A stretch of DNA of 64,000 nucleotides from Streptomyces sp. PCS3-D2 (GTDB lineage Bacteria > Actinomycetota > Actinomycetes > Streptomycetales > Streptomycetaceae), in NCBI RefSeq assembly GCF_000612545.2, contig NZ_CP097800.1:3511001-3575000 (forward strand), in the 5' to 3' direction. Under the pieces are notes generated by a model. It had not been told where the DNA came from and ran no database searches. It worked only from the letters and a program-made list of their open reading frames with translations. Below, one piece after another: positions 50,656-60,832 of this stretch. The translations under genes and the position numbers were made by a program. Position 1 is the first letter of the stretch; each line of letters opens with the position of its first letter.

Positions 50656-51699
50656 ATGACGACGGGGACGGCCGAAACGGCGGACAGGGCAGCGGCGGCC
50701 GGTACGGCGCGGGAAACCGGGGCGGTTGAGGCCGCGCTCGCGACGGGGAAGGGCGGCGGGCGTGGCGGACGCCTGCGCCGCACGCTGCTGGCTTCGCTGG
50801 TCGCGGCGGCCGTGGTCGTCCCCGTGTCGGCCGCCGCCTCCGCGCGGGTGCCCGCGCCTTCGCCCGCCGTGTTCGCCGAGGACGCCCCTCCCCGGAGCCG
50901 CTATGCGGCCAATCGCGACAACATCTCGGAGGCGCTCCGGATGGCCCATGACGCGGGCCGTTCCGGCCGGGCCGACCGGCTGCGGGCCATGGCCGCAACC
51001 GGTGCGACGCAGTTCCTGGCCTTCGACGGCCGCGGCAGGGGCCGTGCCGTCGAGGTGTTCGGCGAGCTGGAGACCGCCGACCGGATCGCCGTCCTGGTAC
51101 CGGGGTCCGACACCACACTCGACACGTACGAGAGGTTCCGGTCCGGGGCGGTCGCCCTCCAGCAGCGGCTCCGGGCGGACTATCCGCGCACGGCCGTGGT
51201 CGCCTGGCTCGGGTACGACACCCCGAGCACGGTCAGCACGACCGTGCTGACGGTCGGCCGGGCCGACGATGCCGCCGCCGAACTGGCACCGTTCCTGCAC
51301 TGGTTGGGGGATCTGGCCGCACCCGGCGCGCGGCTCTCGCTGCTGTGCCACTCCTACGGCTCGGTCGTCTGCTCACGGACCGTCACCGGCCCCGCCGTCG
51401 GCGACGTGGTCCTCTTCGGCAGTCCGGGCACGGGGACCGGATCGGCCCGGGAGCTGCCGACCTCGGCCCGGGTCTGGGCCGGCAGGGGCGACGCCGACTG
51501 GATAGCCGGTGTACCGCACGTCCGGCTCGGCGGGCTCGGCTTCGGCACCGACCCGGTCGACCCCGCCTTCGGAGCGCGGGCCTTCGCCGCCGGGGGCGGC
51601 GGCCACAGCGATTACCTCAAGCCGGGCACCGTGTCCCTCGACGCCCTGGCCGCCATCGTCCTCGGCTGTGGTCCCGCCCAGGAGGCCGGCCATGCGTGA
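50656..51699 (+). CDS. Exported alpha/beta hydrolase (DUF1023-like)
   Basis: A 347-residue protein: a low-complexity N-terminus, then a membrane anchor or signal-like segment (about 40-65, LRRTLLASLVAAAVVVPVSAAA), then an alpha/beta hydrolase domain with IAVLVPGSDTTLDTYERF, AWLGYDTP and the nucleophile elbow LLCHSYGSVVC. This matches the DUF1023 type common in actinobacteria. It probably acts outside the membrane on an ester. The next gene, an acyltransferase, overlaps by eight bases, so the two are coupled and may act on the same molecule. Confidence 0.8.
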   Translation: MTTGTAETADRAAAAGTARETGAVEAALATGKGGGRGGRLRRTLLASLVAAAVVVPVSAAASARVPAPSPAVFAEDAPPRSRYAANRDNISEALRMAHDAGRSGRADRLRAMAATGATQFLAFDGRGRGRAVEVFGELETADRIAVLVPGSDTTLDTYERFRSGAVALQQRLRADYPRTAVVAWLGYDTPSTVSTTVLTVGRADDAAAELAPFLHWLGDLAAPGARLSLLCHSYGSVVCSRTVTGPAVGDVVLFGSPGTGTGSARELPTSARVWAGRGDADWIAGVPHVRLGGLGFGTDPVDPAFGARAFAAGGGGHSDYLKPGTVSLDALAAIVLGCGPAQEAGHA

Positions 51700-52882
51700 G
51701 CTCCGCGCCCGCTGGTCCGCCCTGGCGGCGGGCATCGACACGGCCACCCCGGCCGACCGAGACCGGGCCGTGGACGCCCTCCGAGCTCTCGCGATCCTCG
51801 GGGTGGTCCTCGGCCACTGGCTGGTCACCTCCCTGGCCGCGGCGGACGGCGGTCTGCGCGGCACGAGTCCTCTGACGCACATCCCCTGGCTGACGCCGCT
51901 GACCTGGGTGTTCCAGACACTGGCCGTCTTCTTCCTGGTGGGCGGCCACGTCGCCGCCCGCGGGTACGCCTCGGCGCGCGAGCGGGGCGTCCCGTACACG
52001 GTGTGGGTCGGACAGCGGCTCGGCCGGCTGTTCCTCCCGGTCTCCGCGGTGATTGTCCTCTGGACGGTCGTCGTGGCGGGCATGCTGGTCGGCGGGGCGG
52101 AGCTCGGCACCGTACGGACGCTGGTCAAGCTGGTCCTGTCGCCGCTGTGGTTCCTGCTGGTGTTCGCCGCGCTCACCGCCGCGACTCCGCTGGTGTCCCG
52201 GATCGGCCCGGCGTGGCCGGCGGCAGTGGTGGCGGGCGTCGACCTGTGGCGCTTCTGGCTGGGCGGGCCGGAATGGATCGGCTGGGTCAATGTGGCCGCG
52301 GGCTGGCTCGTTCCCTTCACGTTGGGCGCCACTTGGTCGCGCGGAGCCCTCGCCCGGCGCGGCCGGCTCCGGCTCCTCGCCGGCGGTGCCGCGGCAGCCA
52401 CCACCGCGCTGGTCCTGTGGGGCGGGTATCCGGCATCCATGGTGGGCGTTCCTGGGGCTGGCGTCTCGAATCTCAACCCGCCGACGCTGGCCGCGGTCAC
52501 GTTCGGGCTGGCCCAGTGCGCCCTGGCCCTGCTGGCCCGCGACCGGCTGGCCCGACGCATGCGCAGGCCGGCGGCCTGGGCGAAGGCGGCTCTGCTGAAC
52601 AGCTCCGCCATGACGGTCTTCCTGTGGCACCAGACCGCCATGATGGCCGTCACCTCGCTCGGGCTCCTCGTCCCCGCGCGGCTGCCCGGGCTGCACACCC
52701 CACCCGACTCGGCGGGATGGATAGCCGCCCGGGTGGTGTGGCTGCCGGTGTTCGCGGCCGCGCTGGGGCTGTGCTGGGCGGCGTTCCGCAACCACGAACA
52801 GGTCCGGCGTCCCCCGTCGACCGGAGTCCCCGCCGCGCATTCCGTTCCGGCCGCATCCGCCGGGGAGTTCATCCGTGCCTAG
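51692..52882 (+). CDS. Membrane acyltransferase (acyltransferase 3 family)
   Basis: A 396-residue multi-helix membrane protein of the OafA/acyltransferase-3 type: VDALRALAILGVVLGHWLV at the N-terminus with the conserved R...H, then about nine more hydrophobic segments and FLWHQTAMMAVTSLG near the C-terminus. Such enzymes transfer acyl groups to sugars or polyketides at the membrane. It overlaps the hydrolase by eight bases and the histidine kinase by about eight, so these three may be one transcript. Confidence 0.85.
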   Translation: MRELRARWSALAAGIDTATPADRDRAVDALRALAILGVVLGHWLVTSLAAADGGLRGTSPLTHIPWLTPLTWVFQTLAVFFLVGGHVAARGYASARERGVPYTVWVGQRLGRLFLPVSAVIVLWTVVVAGMLVGGAELGTVRTLVKLVLSPLWFLLVFAALTAATPLVSRIGPAWPAAVVAGVDLWRFWLGGPEWIGWVNVAAGWLVPFTLGATWSRGALARRGRLRLLAGGAAAATTALVLWGGYPASMVGVPGAGVSNLNPPTLAAVTFGLAQCALALLARDRLARRMRRPAAWAKAALLNSSAMTVFLWHQTAMMAVTSLGLLVPARLPGLHTPPDSAGWIAARVVWLPVFAAALGLCWAAFRNHEQVRRPPSTGVPAAHSVPAASAGEFIRA

Positions 52883-54260
52883 GCTGACCGGCGTGAACGA
52901 ACAGCGCGTGCCGACGGCCAAGCCGAAGCCCTCCGGCCCCGTCAAGGACGTCGCGCCGCGGCTGGCGTCGGTCATGGAGCCGGCCCTGGAGCTGTTCACG
53001 CTCCGGCGCGACCCGCTCCCCCGGATGGGCCGGCCGCTGCCGCGGTGGCTGGCTCGGCTTCCGCATGTGCTCGTCGCCTACGCGGCGGTGTTCTTCGGGT
53101 TCCTGACCACCGAGCAGCTCATGGACCACTACCACGTCAAAGGCGGCCCGCCGCTGGCCGTCGCGCTCCTGACGGCGCTGTCGATCTGGCTCGCGATGTT
53201 CCGCCCGATCGCCGCCTGGTGGCTGGCGCTGCTCGCCGCGGGCTGGATCGCCTCGATGATCCGCCACAGCGTCGGGCCGGGTCAGTGGTGGCCGTGGACG
53301 CCCGGCGGGATCCTCGCGTTCGCCCTCGTGCTGCTGCTGGTCTCCCTCCGGGTACCGCCCCGGGTGACGATCTGGGTCGTCACCGTCTCCCTCGCCCTCA
53401 CCGGGACGGCCGAGCTGACCTCCCGTCCGGACGGAAGCCAGATCTCCTCCATGGAAGCCGCGGTCCTCTTCGGCTTCGTCGGGCTCCTCGGGTACGCGCT
53501 TCGCGCCCTGCGGCTGGCACGGGGCGAACTGGTCGAGCAGGAGACCCTCACCGCGGAGGAGCGGGCACGGCGCACCGTGCTGGAGGAACGCAGCCGCATC
53601 GCCCGCGAGCTGCACGACGTCGTCGCGCACCACATGTCCGTGATCTCCATCCAGGCGCAGGTCGCCCCGCACCTCGTGGACAACCCGTCGGAGGAGCTCA
53701 AGGAGAACCTGGCGGGCATCCGGGAGAACGCGCTGGAGGCCCTCACGGAGCTGCGTCGGGTGCTGGGCGTGCTGCGCTCCGAACAGGGCGGTGATCTCGC
53801 GGCCCCGAAGCATCCGCAGCCGACCCTCGCCGAGCTGGACGGTCTCGTGGACAACGTGCGGGGAGCCGGACTGGACGTCACCACCGAAGTCGCGGGCATC
53901 CGCCGGCCGCTGGCCCCCGGAGTCGAGCTGACCGCATACCGGATCGTGCAGGAGGCCCTGAGCAACTGCCTTCGCCACGCGCCCGGCTCACGGGTGGAGG
54001 TGGGCGTCGCGTACGGGCCGCGCGAACTGTACCTGTGCGTCGCCAACAGCGCGCCGAGCCGGCCGGCAGCGCCCTCGCAGGGGGCGGGGCACGGGATGCT
54101 CGGAATGCGGGAGCGGGCGGGCATGCTGGGAGGCGAACTGGCTGCGGGCCCACGTCCCGACGGCGGGTACGAGGTCAGCGCGGTGCTCCCGACGGCTCCG
54201 CAGACCCCGCCCGCCGACACCGACACCAGCTCCCGCACCGAGACGAGGAAGGCACCATGA
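52875..54260 (+). CDS. Sensor histidine kinase, NarL-partner type (copy 1)
   Basis: A 461-residue protein. Hydrophobic segments from about 60 to 210 form a membrane domain of five to six helices; then the HisKA_3 motif RIARELHDVVAHHMSVI (His247) and the HATPase domain (YRIVQEALSNCLRHA, GHGMLGMRERAGML). GTG 52875 has GGGGAG at good spacing; GTG 52893 is an alternative. The stop overlaps the regulator start (ATGA). It is closely similar to the kinase at 55017-56351, so the two pairs look like a duplication. The signal is unknown. Confidence 0.9.
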   Translation: MPRLTGVNEQRVPTAKPKPSGPVKDVAPRLASVMEPALELFTLRRDPLPRMGRPLPRWLARLPHVLVAYAAVFFGFLTTEQLMDHYHVKGGPPLAVALLTALSIWLAMFRPIAAWWLALLAAGWIASMIRHSVGPGQWWPWTPGGILAFALVLLLVSLRVPPRVTIWVVTVSLALTGTAELTSRPDGSQISSMEAAVLFGFVGLLGYALRALRLARGELVEQETLTAEERARRTVLEERSRIARELHDVVAHHMSVISIQAQVAPHLVDNPSEELKENLAGIRENALEALTELRRVLGVLRSEQGGDLAAPKHPQPTLAELDGLVDNVRGAGLDVTTEVAGIRRPLAPGVELTAYRIVQEALSNCLRHAPGSRVEVGVAYGPRELYLCVANSAPSRPAAPSQGAGHGMLGMRERAGMLGGELAAGPRPDGGYEVSAVLPTAPQTPPADTDTSSRTETRKAP

Positions 54261-54928
54261 GCACCCCGATCAGGGTGATGATCGCCGACGACCAGATGAT
54301 GGTGCGGCAGGGCTTCACCGTGCTGCTCAACGCCCAGCCCGACATCGAGGTGGTGGGGCAGGCGGTGGACGGGGCGGACGCCGTCGCCCAGGCCGCCGAG
54401 CTGGCCCCGGACGTGGTGCTGATGGACATCCGGATGCCGGGCATGGGCGGCATCGAAGCCACCTCCGTGATCACACGTGTTCCCCGTGCCACGGTGAAAG
54501 TGCTCGTGCTGACCACCTTCGACCTCGACGAGTACGTGTACGAGGCGCTGCGGGCCGGGGCCTCCGGCTTCCTGCTGAAGGACGCGTCCGCCGATCAGCT
54601 CGCCGAGGCGGTACGGGTGGTGGCGGCGGGTGAGGCGCTGCTCTCACCGAACATCACGAAGCGGCTGATCACGGAGTTCTCCCGGCTGGGGGCGCCGCGT
54701 GCGCCGTCGCGGGCCCGGATCGAGGCGCTCACCGAGCGGGAGACGGAGGTGCTGTCGCTGATCGCCCAGGGCCTGTCGAACGCGGAGATCTCCGAGCACC
54801 TGGTCCTGGCCGAGCAGACGGTGAAGACCCACGTGAGCCGGATCCTGGTGAAGCTGGGCCTGCGGGACCGCACACAGGCGGCAGTGTTCGCCTACGAGAG
54901 CGGTCTGATCCGTCCGGCGGGCTACTGA
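54257..54928 (+). CDS. LuxR/NarL response regulator (copy 1)
   Basis: A 223-residue protein: receiver domain with Asp57 (VVLMDIRMPGM) as the phosphorylation site, Lys in FLLKDAS, and a C-terminal LuxR HTH (LTERETEVLSLIAQGLSNAEISEHLVLAEQTVKTHVSRIL). It overlaps its kinase by four bases. The regulator is nearly identical in the HTH to copy 2 at 56348-57007, so cross-talk at DNA sites is likely. Confidence 0.93.
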   Translation: MSTPIRVMIADDQMMVRQGFTVLLNAQPDIEVVGQAVDGADAVAQAAELAPDVVLMDIRMPGMGGIEATSVITRVPRATVKVLVLTTFDLDEYVYEALRAGASGFLLKDASADQLAEAVRVVAAGEALLSPNITKRLITEFSRLGAPRAPSRARIEALTERETEVLSLIAQGLSNAEISEHLVLAEQTVKTHVSRILVKLGLRDRTQAAVFAYESGLIRPAGY

Positions 54929-55016
54929 CGGCCCCGTGTAGTACTTGAGAGGGACGCGGCGAAATCCCCATCAGCGGCGACGCGGGTGCAGGCGGCACAG
55001 ACCTACGGTTGTGCCT

Positions 55017-56351
55017 ATGACCGAGACGACCACCGGGGGGACAGCCCGGACGCCTGAATTCCGACTGGCATCGGAGGTGATCGCGACCCTTCGCCAGGAC
55101 CTCCTCACCGATGCCTTCGCCTATCGGCCGCTGCCCCTGGTGGGGGCTCCGGGGCGCTTCTCCCGACGGCTCCCCAAAGCGATACGCCCGTATGCGCCGT
55201 GGCGGCGGCATGCGGCCGTGGGATTCCTGGCCTTCGTCGCCGTGCTCGTCACGGTGGACGGGCAGTCGGGCTATCTCGGTGATCTCGGCGGGCTCGTCAT
55301 GGGGCTGATGGCCGCGGCTCCCGTCCTCATGACGCTGGTGCGGCCGGTCGGCGCATGGTGGGCGGCCGTCGCGATGACCGTGGTGCTGGGCGCCCTCGGC
55401 GGGGGCGGCAGCTGGCCCTGGACCCCGGGCGCCTTCTTCTCCTACATCGCGGTCATGGTCCTCGTGACGCTGCGGACCGGGCCCCGGGTGGCGGCCTGGA
55501 TGTGGGCGCTGACCCTCGCGCTGGGCGTTGTCCTCTCCGTGATGCTCAGCGGCCAGTGGGGGTCGAACGCGTCGGAGATGGCGGTGGCCTCCGCCTTCGC
55601 ACTGGTGATCGCCGGAAGCATCCAGATACGCCGGCACGCCAGGGCGGAGGTGAGCGCGCAGCAGGAGGTCACGGCCGTCGAGCGGGACAAGCGGACGCTA
55701 TTGGAGGAGCGGACGACGATCGCGCGGGAACTGCACGACGTGGTGGCACACCACATGTCGGTGGTGGCGATCCAGGCCGAGGCCGCGCCGTACCGGGTGA
55801 AGAACCCGCCGCCCGAGCTGGAGGCGGCGTTCGTCACCATCAGGGAGAACGCGGTGGCGGCCCTGACGGAGCTGCGGCGGGTGCTGGGTGTGGTGCGCTC
55901 CGCGGACTACGAGGCTCCGGAGGCCCCGCAGCCGACGCTGGACTCGCTGGACGGGCTGCTGGCCAATGTGCGCGAGGCAGGGCTGAGTGTGGAGAAGACG
56001 GTCACGGGTGCGGTGCGGGAGCTGCCGCAGGGCGTGGAGCTGTCGGCGTATCGGATCATCCAGGAGGCCCTGAGCAACGCGCTGCGGCATGCGCCGGGTG
56101 CGGCGGCCGGGGTGGAAGTGTCGTACGTGCTGGGCGGCTTGGGCATACGGGTCGTCAACGAGGCGCCGACCGGGGATGTGCGGCCTTCGCCGGGGGCCGG
56201 TCACGGGATCACCGGGATGCGGGAGCGGGTGGCCATGCTGGAGGGGGAGATGACGGCGGCGCGGACGGAATCGGGAGGGTACGAAGTCGCGGTGTTCATC
56301 CCGGTGCACAGCCGTCCCGAGCCGGTGCCGCCGCAGGAGGCAACGGCATGA
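55017..56351 (+). CDS. Sensor histidine kinase, NarL-partner type (copy 2)
   Basis: A 444-residue protein from ATG 55017. Hydrophobic segments between about 60 and 205, then HisKA_3 motif TIARELHDVVAHHMSVV (His240) and HATPase (YRIIQEALSNALRHA, GHGITGMRERVAML). It has the same layout as copy 1 but differs in the membrane part, so it may sense something else. The start has no clear ribosome site; TACGGT lies about 10 bases upstream, so a leaderless transcript is possible. The stop overlaps the regulator gene (ATGA). Confidence 0.9.
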   Translation: MTETTTGGTARTPEFRLASEVIATLRQDLLTDAFAYRPLPLVGAPGRFSRRLPKAIRPYAPWRRHAAVGFLAFVAVLVTVDGQSGYLGDLGGLVMGLMAAAPVLMTLVRPVGAWWAAVAMTVVLGALGGGGSWPWTPGAFFSYIAVMVLVTLRTGPRVAAWMWALTLALGVVLSVMLSGQWGSNASEMAVASAFALVIAGSIQIRRHARAEVSAQQEVTAVERDKRTLLEERTTIARELHDVVAHHMSVVAIQAEAAPYRVKNPPPELEAAFVTIRENAVAALTELRRVLGVVRSADYEAPEAPQPTLDSLDGLLANVREAGLSVEKTVTGAVRELPQGVELSAYRIIQEALSNALRHAPGAAAGVEVSYVLGGLGIRVVNEAPTGDVRPSPGAGHGITGMRERVAMLEGEMTAARTESGGYEVAVFIPVHSRPEPVPPQEATA

Positions 56352-57007
56352 CGATCAGGGTGCTGATCGTCGACGACCAGATGATGGTCCGCGAGGGGTT
56401 CTCGGTTCTCCTGAACGCCATGGACGGCATCGAGGTGGTGGGCGAGGCGGTCGACGGCCGCGAGGCCATCGCGCAGGTGGCGGCGCTGCGGCCGGACGTG
56501 GTGCTGATGGACATCCGGATGCCCCACATGAACGGCCTGGAGGCGACACGGGAGATCGTGGCCGCGGACACGGACGCGAAGGTGCTGGTGCTGACGACCT
56601 TCGACCTCGACGAGTACGTGTATCAGGCGCTACGGGCGGGCGCCTCCGGGTTCCTGCTGAAGGATGCGTCGGCCCGTCAGCTTGCGGACGGGGTGAGGGT
56701 GGTGGCAGCCGGCGAGGCGCTGCTGGCGCCCTCGGTGACCAAGCGGCTGATCTCGGAGTTCTCGAAGATCTCCGAGGTGCGCAAGCTCGCGGACCCGGCG
56801 GGAGTGGGCGAGCTGACGGAGCGGGAGACGGAGGTGCTGATCCTGATCGCGCAGGGGCTGTCCAATGCGGAGATGGCAGACCGGCTGATCGTCGCGGAGT
56901 CCACGATCAAGACCCATGTGAGCCGGATCCTGGTGAAGCTGGGCCTGCGGGACCGGACACAGGCGGCGGTGTTCGCCTACGAGACCCGCCTGGTGACTCC
57001 GGCCTGA
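56348..57007 (+). CDS. LuxR/NarL response regulator (copy 2)
   Basis: A 219-residue protein: Asp55 (VVLMDIRMPHM), FLLKDAS, and LuxR HTH (LTERETEVLILIAQGLSNAEMADRLIVAESTIKTHVSRIL). The stretch KVLVLTTFDLDEYVY is the same as in copy 1. It overlaps its kinase by four bases. The P450 gene follows after 29 bases on the same strand and may share its transcript. Confidence 0.93.
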   Translation: MTIRVLIVDDQMMVREGFSVLLNAMDGIEVVGEAVDGREAIAQVAALRPDVVLMDIRMPHMNGLEATREIVAADTDAKVLVLTTFDLDEYVYQALRAGASGFLLKDASARQLADGVRVVAAGEALLAPSVTKRLISEFSKISEVRKLADPAGVGELTERETEVLILIAQGLSNAEMADRLIVAESTIKTHVSRILVKLGLRDRTQAAVFAYETRLVTPA

Positions 57008-57036
57008 TCCGGGGGCGGAGCGCATAGTCTGCGGTC

Positions 57037-58245
57037 ATGGGCTTTGATCCGTGGGATGCCGCGTTCGTCGCCGATCCGTACCCGGCCTACCGGGAGTTGA
57101 GGCAGCAGGGGCGGGCCGTCTGGTCTGAGGCCACCGGCCAGTGGCTGGTGCCGCACTACGCCGATGTGAGCGCGCTGCTGCGGGACCGGCGGCTGGGGCG
57201 GACCTACCTCCACCGCTTCTCGCACGAGGAGTTCGGGCGCCCGGCACCGCCGGCGGCGCACGAGCCCTTCCACGTGCTCAACGGCAACGGCCTGCTGGAC
57301 CTGGAGGATCCCGCTCACGCACGGGTGCGCAGGCTGGTGGCGAAGGCCTTCACGCCACGGACGGTGGAACGGCTGGTGCCCGCCGTGCAGCGGCTGGCCG
57401 GGGAACTGGTGGGGCGGCTGCTCGCGGACGGTGGCGGCGATCTGCTCGCCACGGTCGCCGAGCCGCTGCCGGTGGCCGTGATCGCGGAGCTGCTGGGCGT
57501 CCCCGAGGGGGACCGGGGGCTGCTGCGGCCCTGGTCGGCGGACATCTGCGGAATGTTCGAGCTCCGGCCGGACGAGGAGACGGCGCGGCGCGCGGTGCGC
57601 GCGAGCATCGACTTCAGCGCGTACCTGCGGGAGTTGATCGCCCAGCGGCGCGCGCGCCCCGGCGAGGATCTGATCTCCGGCCTGATCGCCGCCCATGACG
57701 AGGAGGGGCGGCTCAGCGAGCAGGAGATGATCTCCACCTGCGTCCTCCTGCTGAACGCCGGGCACGAGGCCACCGTCAACACCACGGTCAATGGGTGGTG
57801 GGCGCTGTTCCGCAACCCCGATCAGCTCGCCGCGCTCCGCGAAGGCCGCGATCCCGAGAAGTTGTCCACAGCTGTGGATGAACTGATGCGGTACGACACT
57901 CCCCTGCAGATGTTCGAACGCTGGGTGCTCGACGACATCCGCGTCGGCGGTACCGACATCCCCCGCGGGTCGGAGGTGGCGCTGCTCTTCGGATCGGCGA
58001 ACCGGGATCCCGCGCGTTTCGAGGACCCCGACGCGCTGGACCTCGGGCGGGCCGACAATCCGCATCTGGCCTTCGGCGCGGGGATCCACTACTGCCTGGG
58101 GGCACCGCTGGCGCGGCGCGAGCTGGAGGCCTCCTTCGGGGCGCTGCTGGCGGACGGCGTGCCCCCACTGCGGCTCGTCGAGGAGCCGCAGTGGCAGGAC
58201 GGGTACGTCATCCGCGGGCTGAAGAACCTGCTGGTGGAGTTCTAG
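57037..58245 (+). CDS. Cytochrome P450
   Basis: A 402-residue P450. Heme-binding motif HLAFGAGIHYCLGAPLARREL with Cys353; I-helix AGHEATVN with the unusual Glu-Ala (AGHEAT in place of AGxDTT); E-x-x-R helix VDELMRYD. The size and sequence suit bacterial class I P450s (CYP107/105-like), needing ferredoxin; no ferredoxin gene lies beside it. The substrate is unknown. It follows the regulator gene by 29 bases and is convergent with the ABC permease gene. Confidence 0.92.
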   Translation: MGFDPWDAAFVADPYPAYRELRQQGRAVWSEATGQWLVPHYADVSALLRDRRLGRTYLHRFSHEEFGRPAPPAAHEPFHVLNGNGLLDLEDPAHARVRRLVAKAFTPRTVERLVPAVQRLAGELVGRLLADGGGDLLATVAEPLPVAVIAELLGVPEGDRGLLRPWSADICGMFELRPDEETARRAVRASIDFSAYLRELIAQRRARPGEDLISGLIAAHDEEGRLSEQEMISTCVLLLNAGHEATVNTTVNGWWALFRNPDQLAALREGRDPEKLSTAVDELMRYDTPLQMFERWVLDDIRVGGTDIPRGSEVALLFGSANRDPARFEDPDALDLGRADNPHLAFGAGIHYCLGAPLARRELEASFGALLADGVPPLRLVEEPQWQDGYVIRGLKNLLVEF

Positions 58246-58265
58246 GAGGTTGGCTCCTCCGCAGT

Positions 58266-59849
58266 TCAGGTGGTCATGTCGCGGCGGCGCAGGGCGGTGA
58301 GGCCGACCGCCGTCAGGGCCGCCGCCAGGGCGGTCAGGGCCAGGAGTGGGGTCCACACCAGGGGCTCGGCGCCCGGGAGCCTGGGCATATGGGCGAAGGG
58401 CGAGAGGTCCAGGGCGGTCTGGGGGAGGTTCAGCGCCGGACCGATCCAGCCCAGGACCAGGGCGCCACCGGCCACGGCCCAGGCGGCCGCCGCGTACGCC
58501 GGTATCGCGCCGTGGAGGAGCGCCGCCACGGCCCCGATGACCCAGACCGCCGGAAGCTGGGCGAGAGTGGCCGCGACCGTCGCCCCCACCTCGCCGCCGT
58601 GCCCGATGCCGAGACCGAGCCCCGCCAGCAGCAGTATCAGTGCCGAGCCGCCGAAGGCGACGGCCAGGTGGCCGCCGGCCCAGCGGAGCCGGCCGACCGC
58701 GTTCGCGAGGAGCGGTTCCGCCCGCTGTCCCGCCTCCTCACCGCTCAGGCGCAGGACGGCCGACACCGCGTACAGGGCGGCGACCATGCCGAACATGCCG
58801 GCCATCGCGGCGAGGAAGGCGTCGGTGAGTCCGCTCTGCCCGCCCATCCGCTCGATGATCTCCCGCGTCCGGTCGTTGCCGCCGACCAGGTCCGCGGCAC
58901 CGTCCGCCATACCGCCGAAGACCACGCCGGCCGTCAGGAAGCCCGCGCTCCAGCCCGTGAGGGTGCCTCGCTGCAGCCGCCAGGCCAGCGCGCCCGCCGT
59001 GCCGAGCCGCCCTTCGGCCGGCCCCGGCCGGGACGGCAGGAAGCTCATCCCGACGTCGCGGCGACCGGCCAGCAGGTAGCCGGCGGCCACCTGCACCACG
59101 ACGGCGGCGGCGAGCAGCAGGAGCACCCACCAGCGCTCGCCGGCGAAGGCTCGTACGTTCTCCACCCAGCCGAGGGGTGAGACCCAGGTCAGAGCGGAGC
59201 CTCCGCCCGTGGTACCGGCGTCGCCCGCGGCTTTCAGGACGAAGGCCGCGCCGAGCAGCGTGGCCGTGACCCCCTTGGCGGCCCGGGCGCTCTCGGTCAG
59301 CTGGGCGGTTACGGCGGCCGCGCCGGCGAAGAGCATGCCGGTGCCGGCGAGGGCCAGGGCGAGCGCGACCGCGCCCGGCGCTCCCTGCCCGGCGAGGCCG
59401 CCGGCGACGAGCAGGGCGGTGCACGTGTTGGCCACGAGGGCGGCGAGGAGCGCCGCGGTCAGTGGGGCCTGGCGGCCCACCATGGCGGCGGAGAGCAGTT
59501 CCTGACGTCCCGTCTCCTCTTCCTCCCGGGTGTGTCGGACCACGATGATCAGGCTCATGACAGCCGCGAGGACCGCGCCGAAGACGCCGGCGCGCCAGGC
59601 CGTCAGGGCGCCGAGGGAGTCCCCGAAGACCGGTCCGTACAGGGCGCGCAGGGAGTCGTTGGCGTTCATCGTGGCCGCGGCACGGGCGCGTTCGGCGGCG
59701 GTGGCGTACACGCTGCCGAGCGATCCGGGCATGCTCACCACCAGGAGCGCGGTGAGCAGGACCCAGACCGGCATCATCACCCGGTCGCGGCGCAGGGCCA
59801 GACCCAGCAGTGCGCCGGTGCCCGCGAGGCCGTTCGGTCGTCGCTTCAT
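58266..59849 (-). CDS. ABC exporter permease
   Basis: A 527-residue membrane protein with about 12 hydrophobic segments, as in the type that pairs with a single ATPase in Gram-positive drug or peptide exporters (two permease halves of six helices fused: [22 protein letters not shown] and [22 protein letters not shown]). It starts at ATG 59849 inside the ATPase stop (ATGA). The ATPase is upstream and a MarR-like regulator is divergent. Transported compound unknown. Confidence 0.87.
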   Translation of the reverse strand: MKRRPNGLAGTGALLGLALRRDRVMMPVWVLLTALLVVSMPGSLGSVYATAAERARAAATMNANDSLRALYGPVFGDSLGALTAWRAGVFGAVLAAVMSLIIVVRHTREEEETGRQELLSAAMVGRQAPLTAALLAALVANTCTALLVAGGLAGQGAPGAVALALALAGTGMLFAGAAAVTAQLTESARAAKGVTATLLGAAFVLKAAGDAGTTGGGSALTWVSPLGWVENVRAFAGERWWVLLLLAAAVVVQVAAGYLLAGRRDVGMSFLPSRPGPAEGRLGTAGALAWRLQRGTLTGWSAGFLTAGVVFGGMADGAADLVGGNDRTREIIERMGGQSGLTDAFLAAMAGMFGMVAALYAVSAVLRLSGEEAGQRAEPLLANAVGRLRWAGGHLAVAFGGSALILLLAGLGLGIGHGGEVGATVAATLAQLPAVWVIGAVAALLHGAIPAYAAAAWAVAGGALVLGWIGPALNLPQTALDLSPFAHMPRLPGAEPLVWTPLLALTALAAALTAVGLTALRRRDMTT

Positions 59850-60748
59850 CGCGTGCCCGCCTCGCGGCCGTCGGTGTAGTGGCGCAGGAAGAGCTCTTCG
59901 AGGGTGGGCGGGGTCGCGGTCAGCGAGCGCACTCCGGCCTCGGTGAGGGAGCGCAGTACGGCGTCCAGCTTGTCGGTGTCGGCCTGGAGCCGGACCTTGA
60001 GCCCGCGCACCTCCACGTCGTGCACGCCCGGCAGGCGGGCCATGCCGTTCGGCGGGCCGGCGAGCTCGGCGCTGATCGACGTACGGGTGAGGTGGCGGAG
60101 TTCGGCGAGGGTCCCGGTCTCCACGGTGCGGCCCTGGCGGACGATGCTGACGCGGTCGCACAGCGACTCGACCTCGCTGAGGATGTGCGAGCTGAGCAGG
60201 ACGGTGCGGCCGGCGGAGCGGGCCTCGGCGACGCAGCTCTGGAAGACCCCCTCCATCAGCGGGTCGAGGCCGGAGGTGGGTTCGTCGAGGATGAGCAGTT
60301 CGGCGTCGGAGGCGAAGGCGGCGACGAGGGCGACCTTCTGCCGGTTGCCCTTGGAGTAGGTGCGCCCCTTCTTGGTGGGGTCCAGTTCGAACCGCTCCAG
60401 GAGCTCGGCGCGGCGCGCCGGGTCGAGGCCGCCGCGAAGCCGTCCGTACAGGTCGATGACCTCGCCGCCGGAGAGGTTGCGCCACAGTGTGACGTCTCCG
60501 GGGACGTAGGCGACACGACGGTGGAGGGGCACCGCGTCGGCCCACGGGTCGCCGCCGAGGAGTTCGGCGGTCCCGGCGTCCGCGCGCAGCAGTCCGAGCA
60601 GGATCCGGATGGCGGTGGACTTGCCGGCGCCGTTGGGTCCGAGGAAGCCGTGTACTTCGCCGGTGGTGACCGCGAGGTCGAGTCCGTCCAGTGCGCGGGT
60701 GCGGCCGAAGGCCTTGTGGAGGCCGACGGCACTGATTGCCTTCGTCAT
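59846..60748 (-). CDS. ABC transporter ATP-binding protein
   Basis: A 300-residue ATPase: Walker [11 protein letters not shown]-loop region [18 protein letters not shown], signature [15 protein letters not shown] (variant of LSGGQ), Walker [14 protein letters not shown] and H-loop [11 protein letters not shown]. It is the DrrA/CcmA-type subfamily of drug exporters. It is followed by the permease gene (overlap) and is divergent from the regulator gene, with 84 bases between. Confidence 0.95.
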   Translation of the reverse strand: MTKAISAVGLHKAFGRTRALDGLDLAVTTGEVHGFLGPNGAGKSTAIRILLGLLRADAGTAELLGGDPWADAVPLHRRVAYVPGDVTLWRNLSGGEVIDLYGRLRGGLDPARRAELLERFELDPTKKGRTYSKGNRQKVALVAAFASDAELLILDEPTSGLDPLMEGVFQSCVAEARSAGRTVLLSSHILSEVESLCDRVSIVRQGRTVETGTLAELRHLTRTSISAELAGPPNGMARLPGVHDVEVRGLKVRLQADTDKLDAVLRSLTEAGVRSLTATPPTLEELFLRHYTDGREAGTR

Positions 60749-60767
60749 GCTTCCGAACGTACGCTTC

Positions 60768-60784
60768 TTTCATAAATCTGTGAA
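60768..60784. promoter_or_regulatory. Inverted repeat in the divergent promoter of ABC exporter and regulator
   Basis: TTTCA-N8-TGAA in the A/T-rich 84-base gap between the ABC ATPase gene and the MarR-like regulator gene. Likely operator for that regulator. Confidence 0.4.
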
Positions 60785-60832
60785 GATTGGGAACCACAAG
60801 AATCGCGTAAAGTCGGGAGGGTGGCGAACGGC

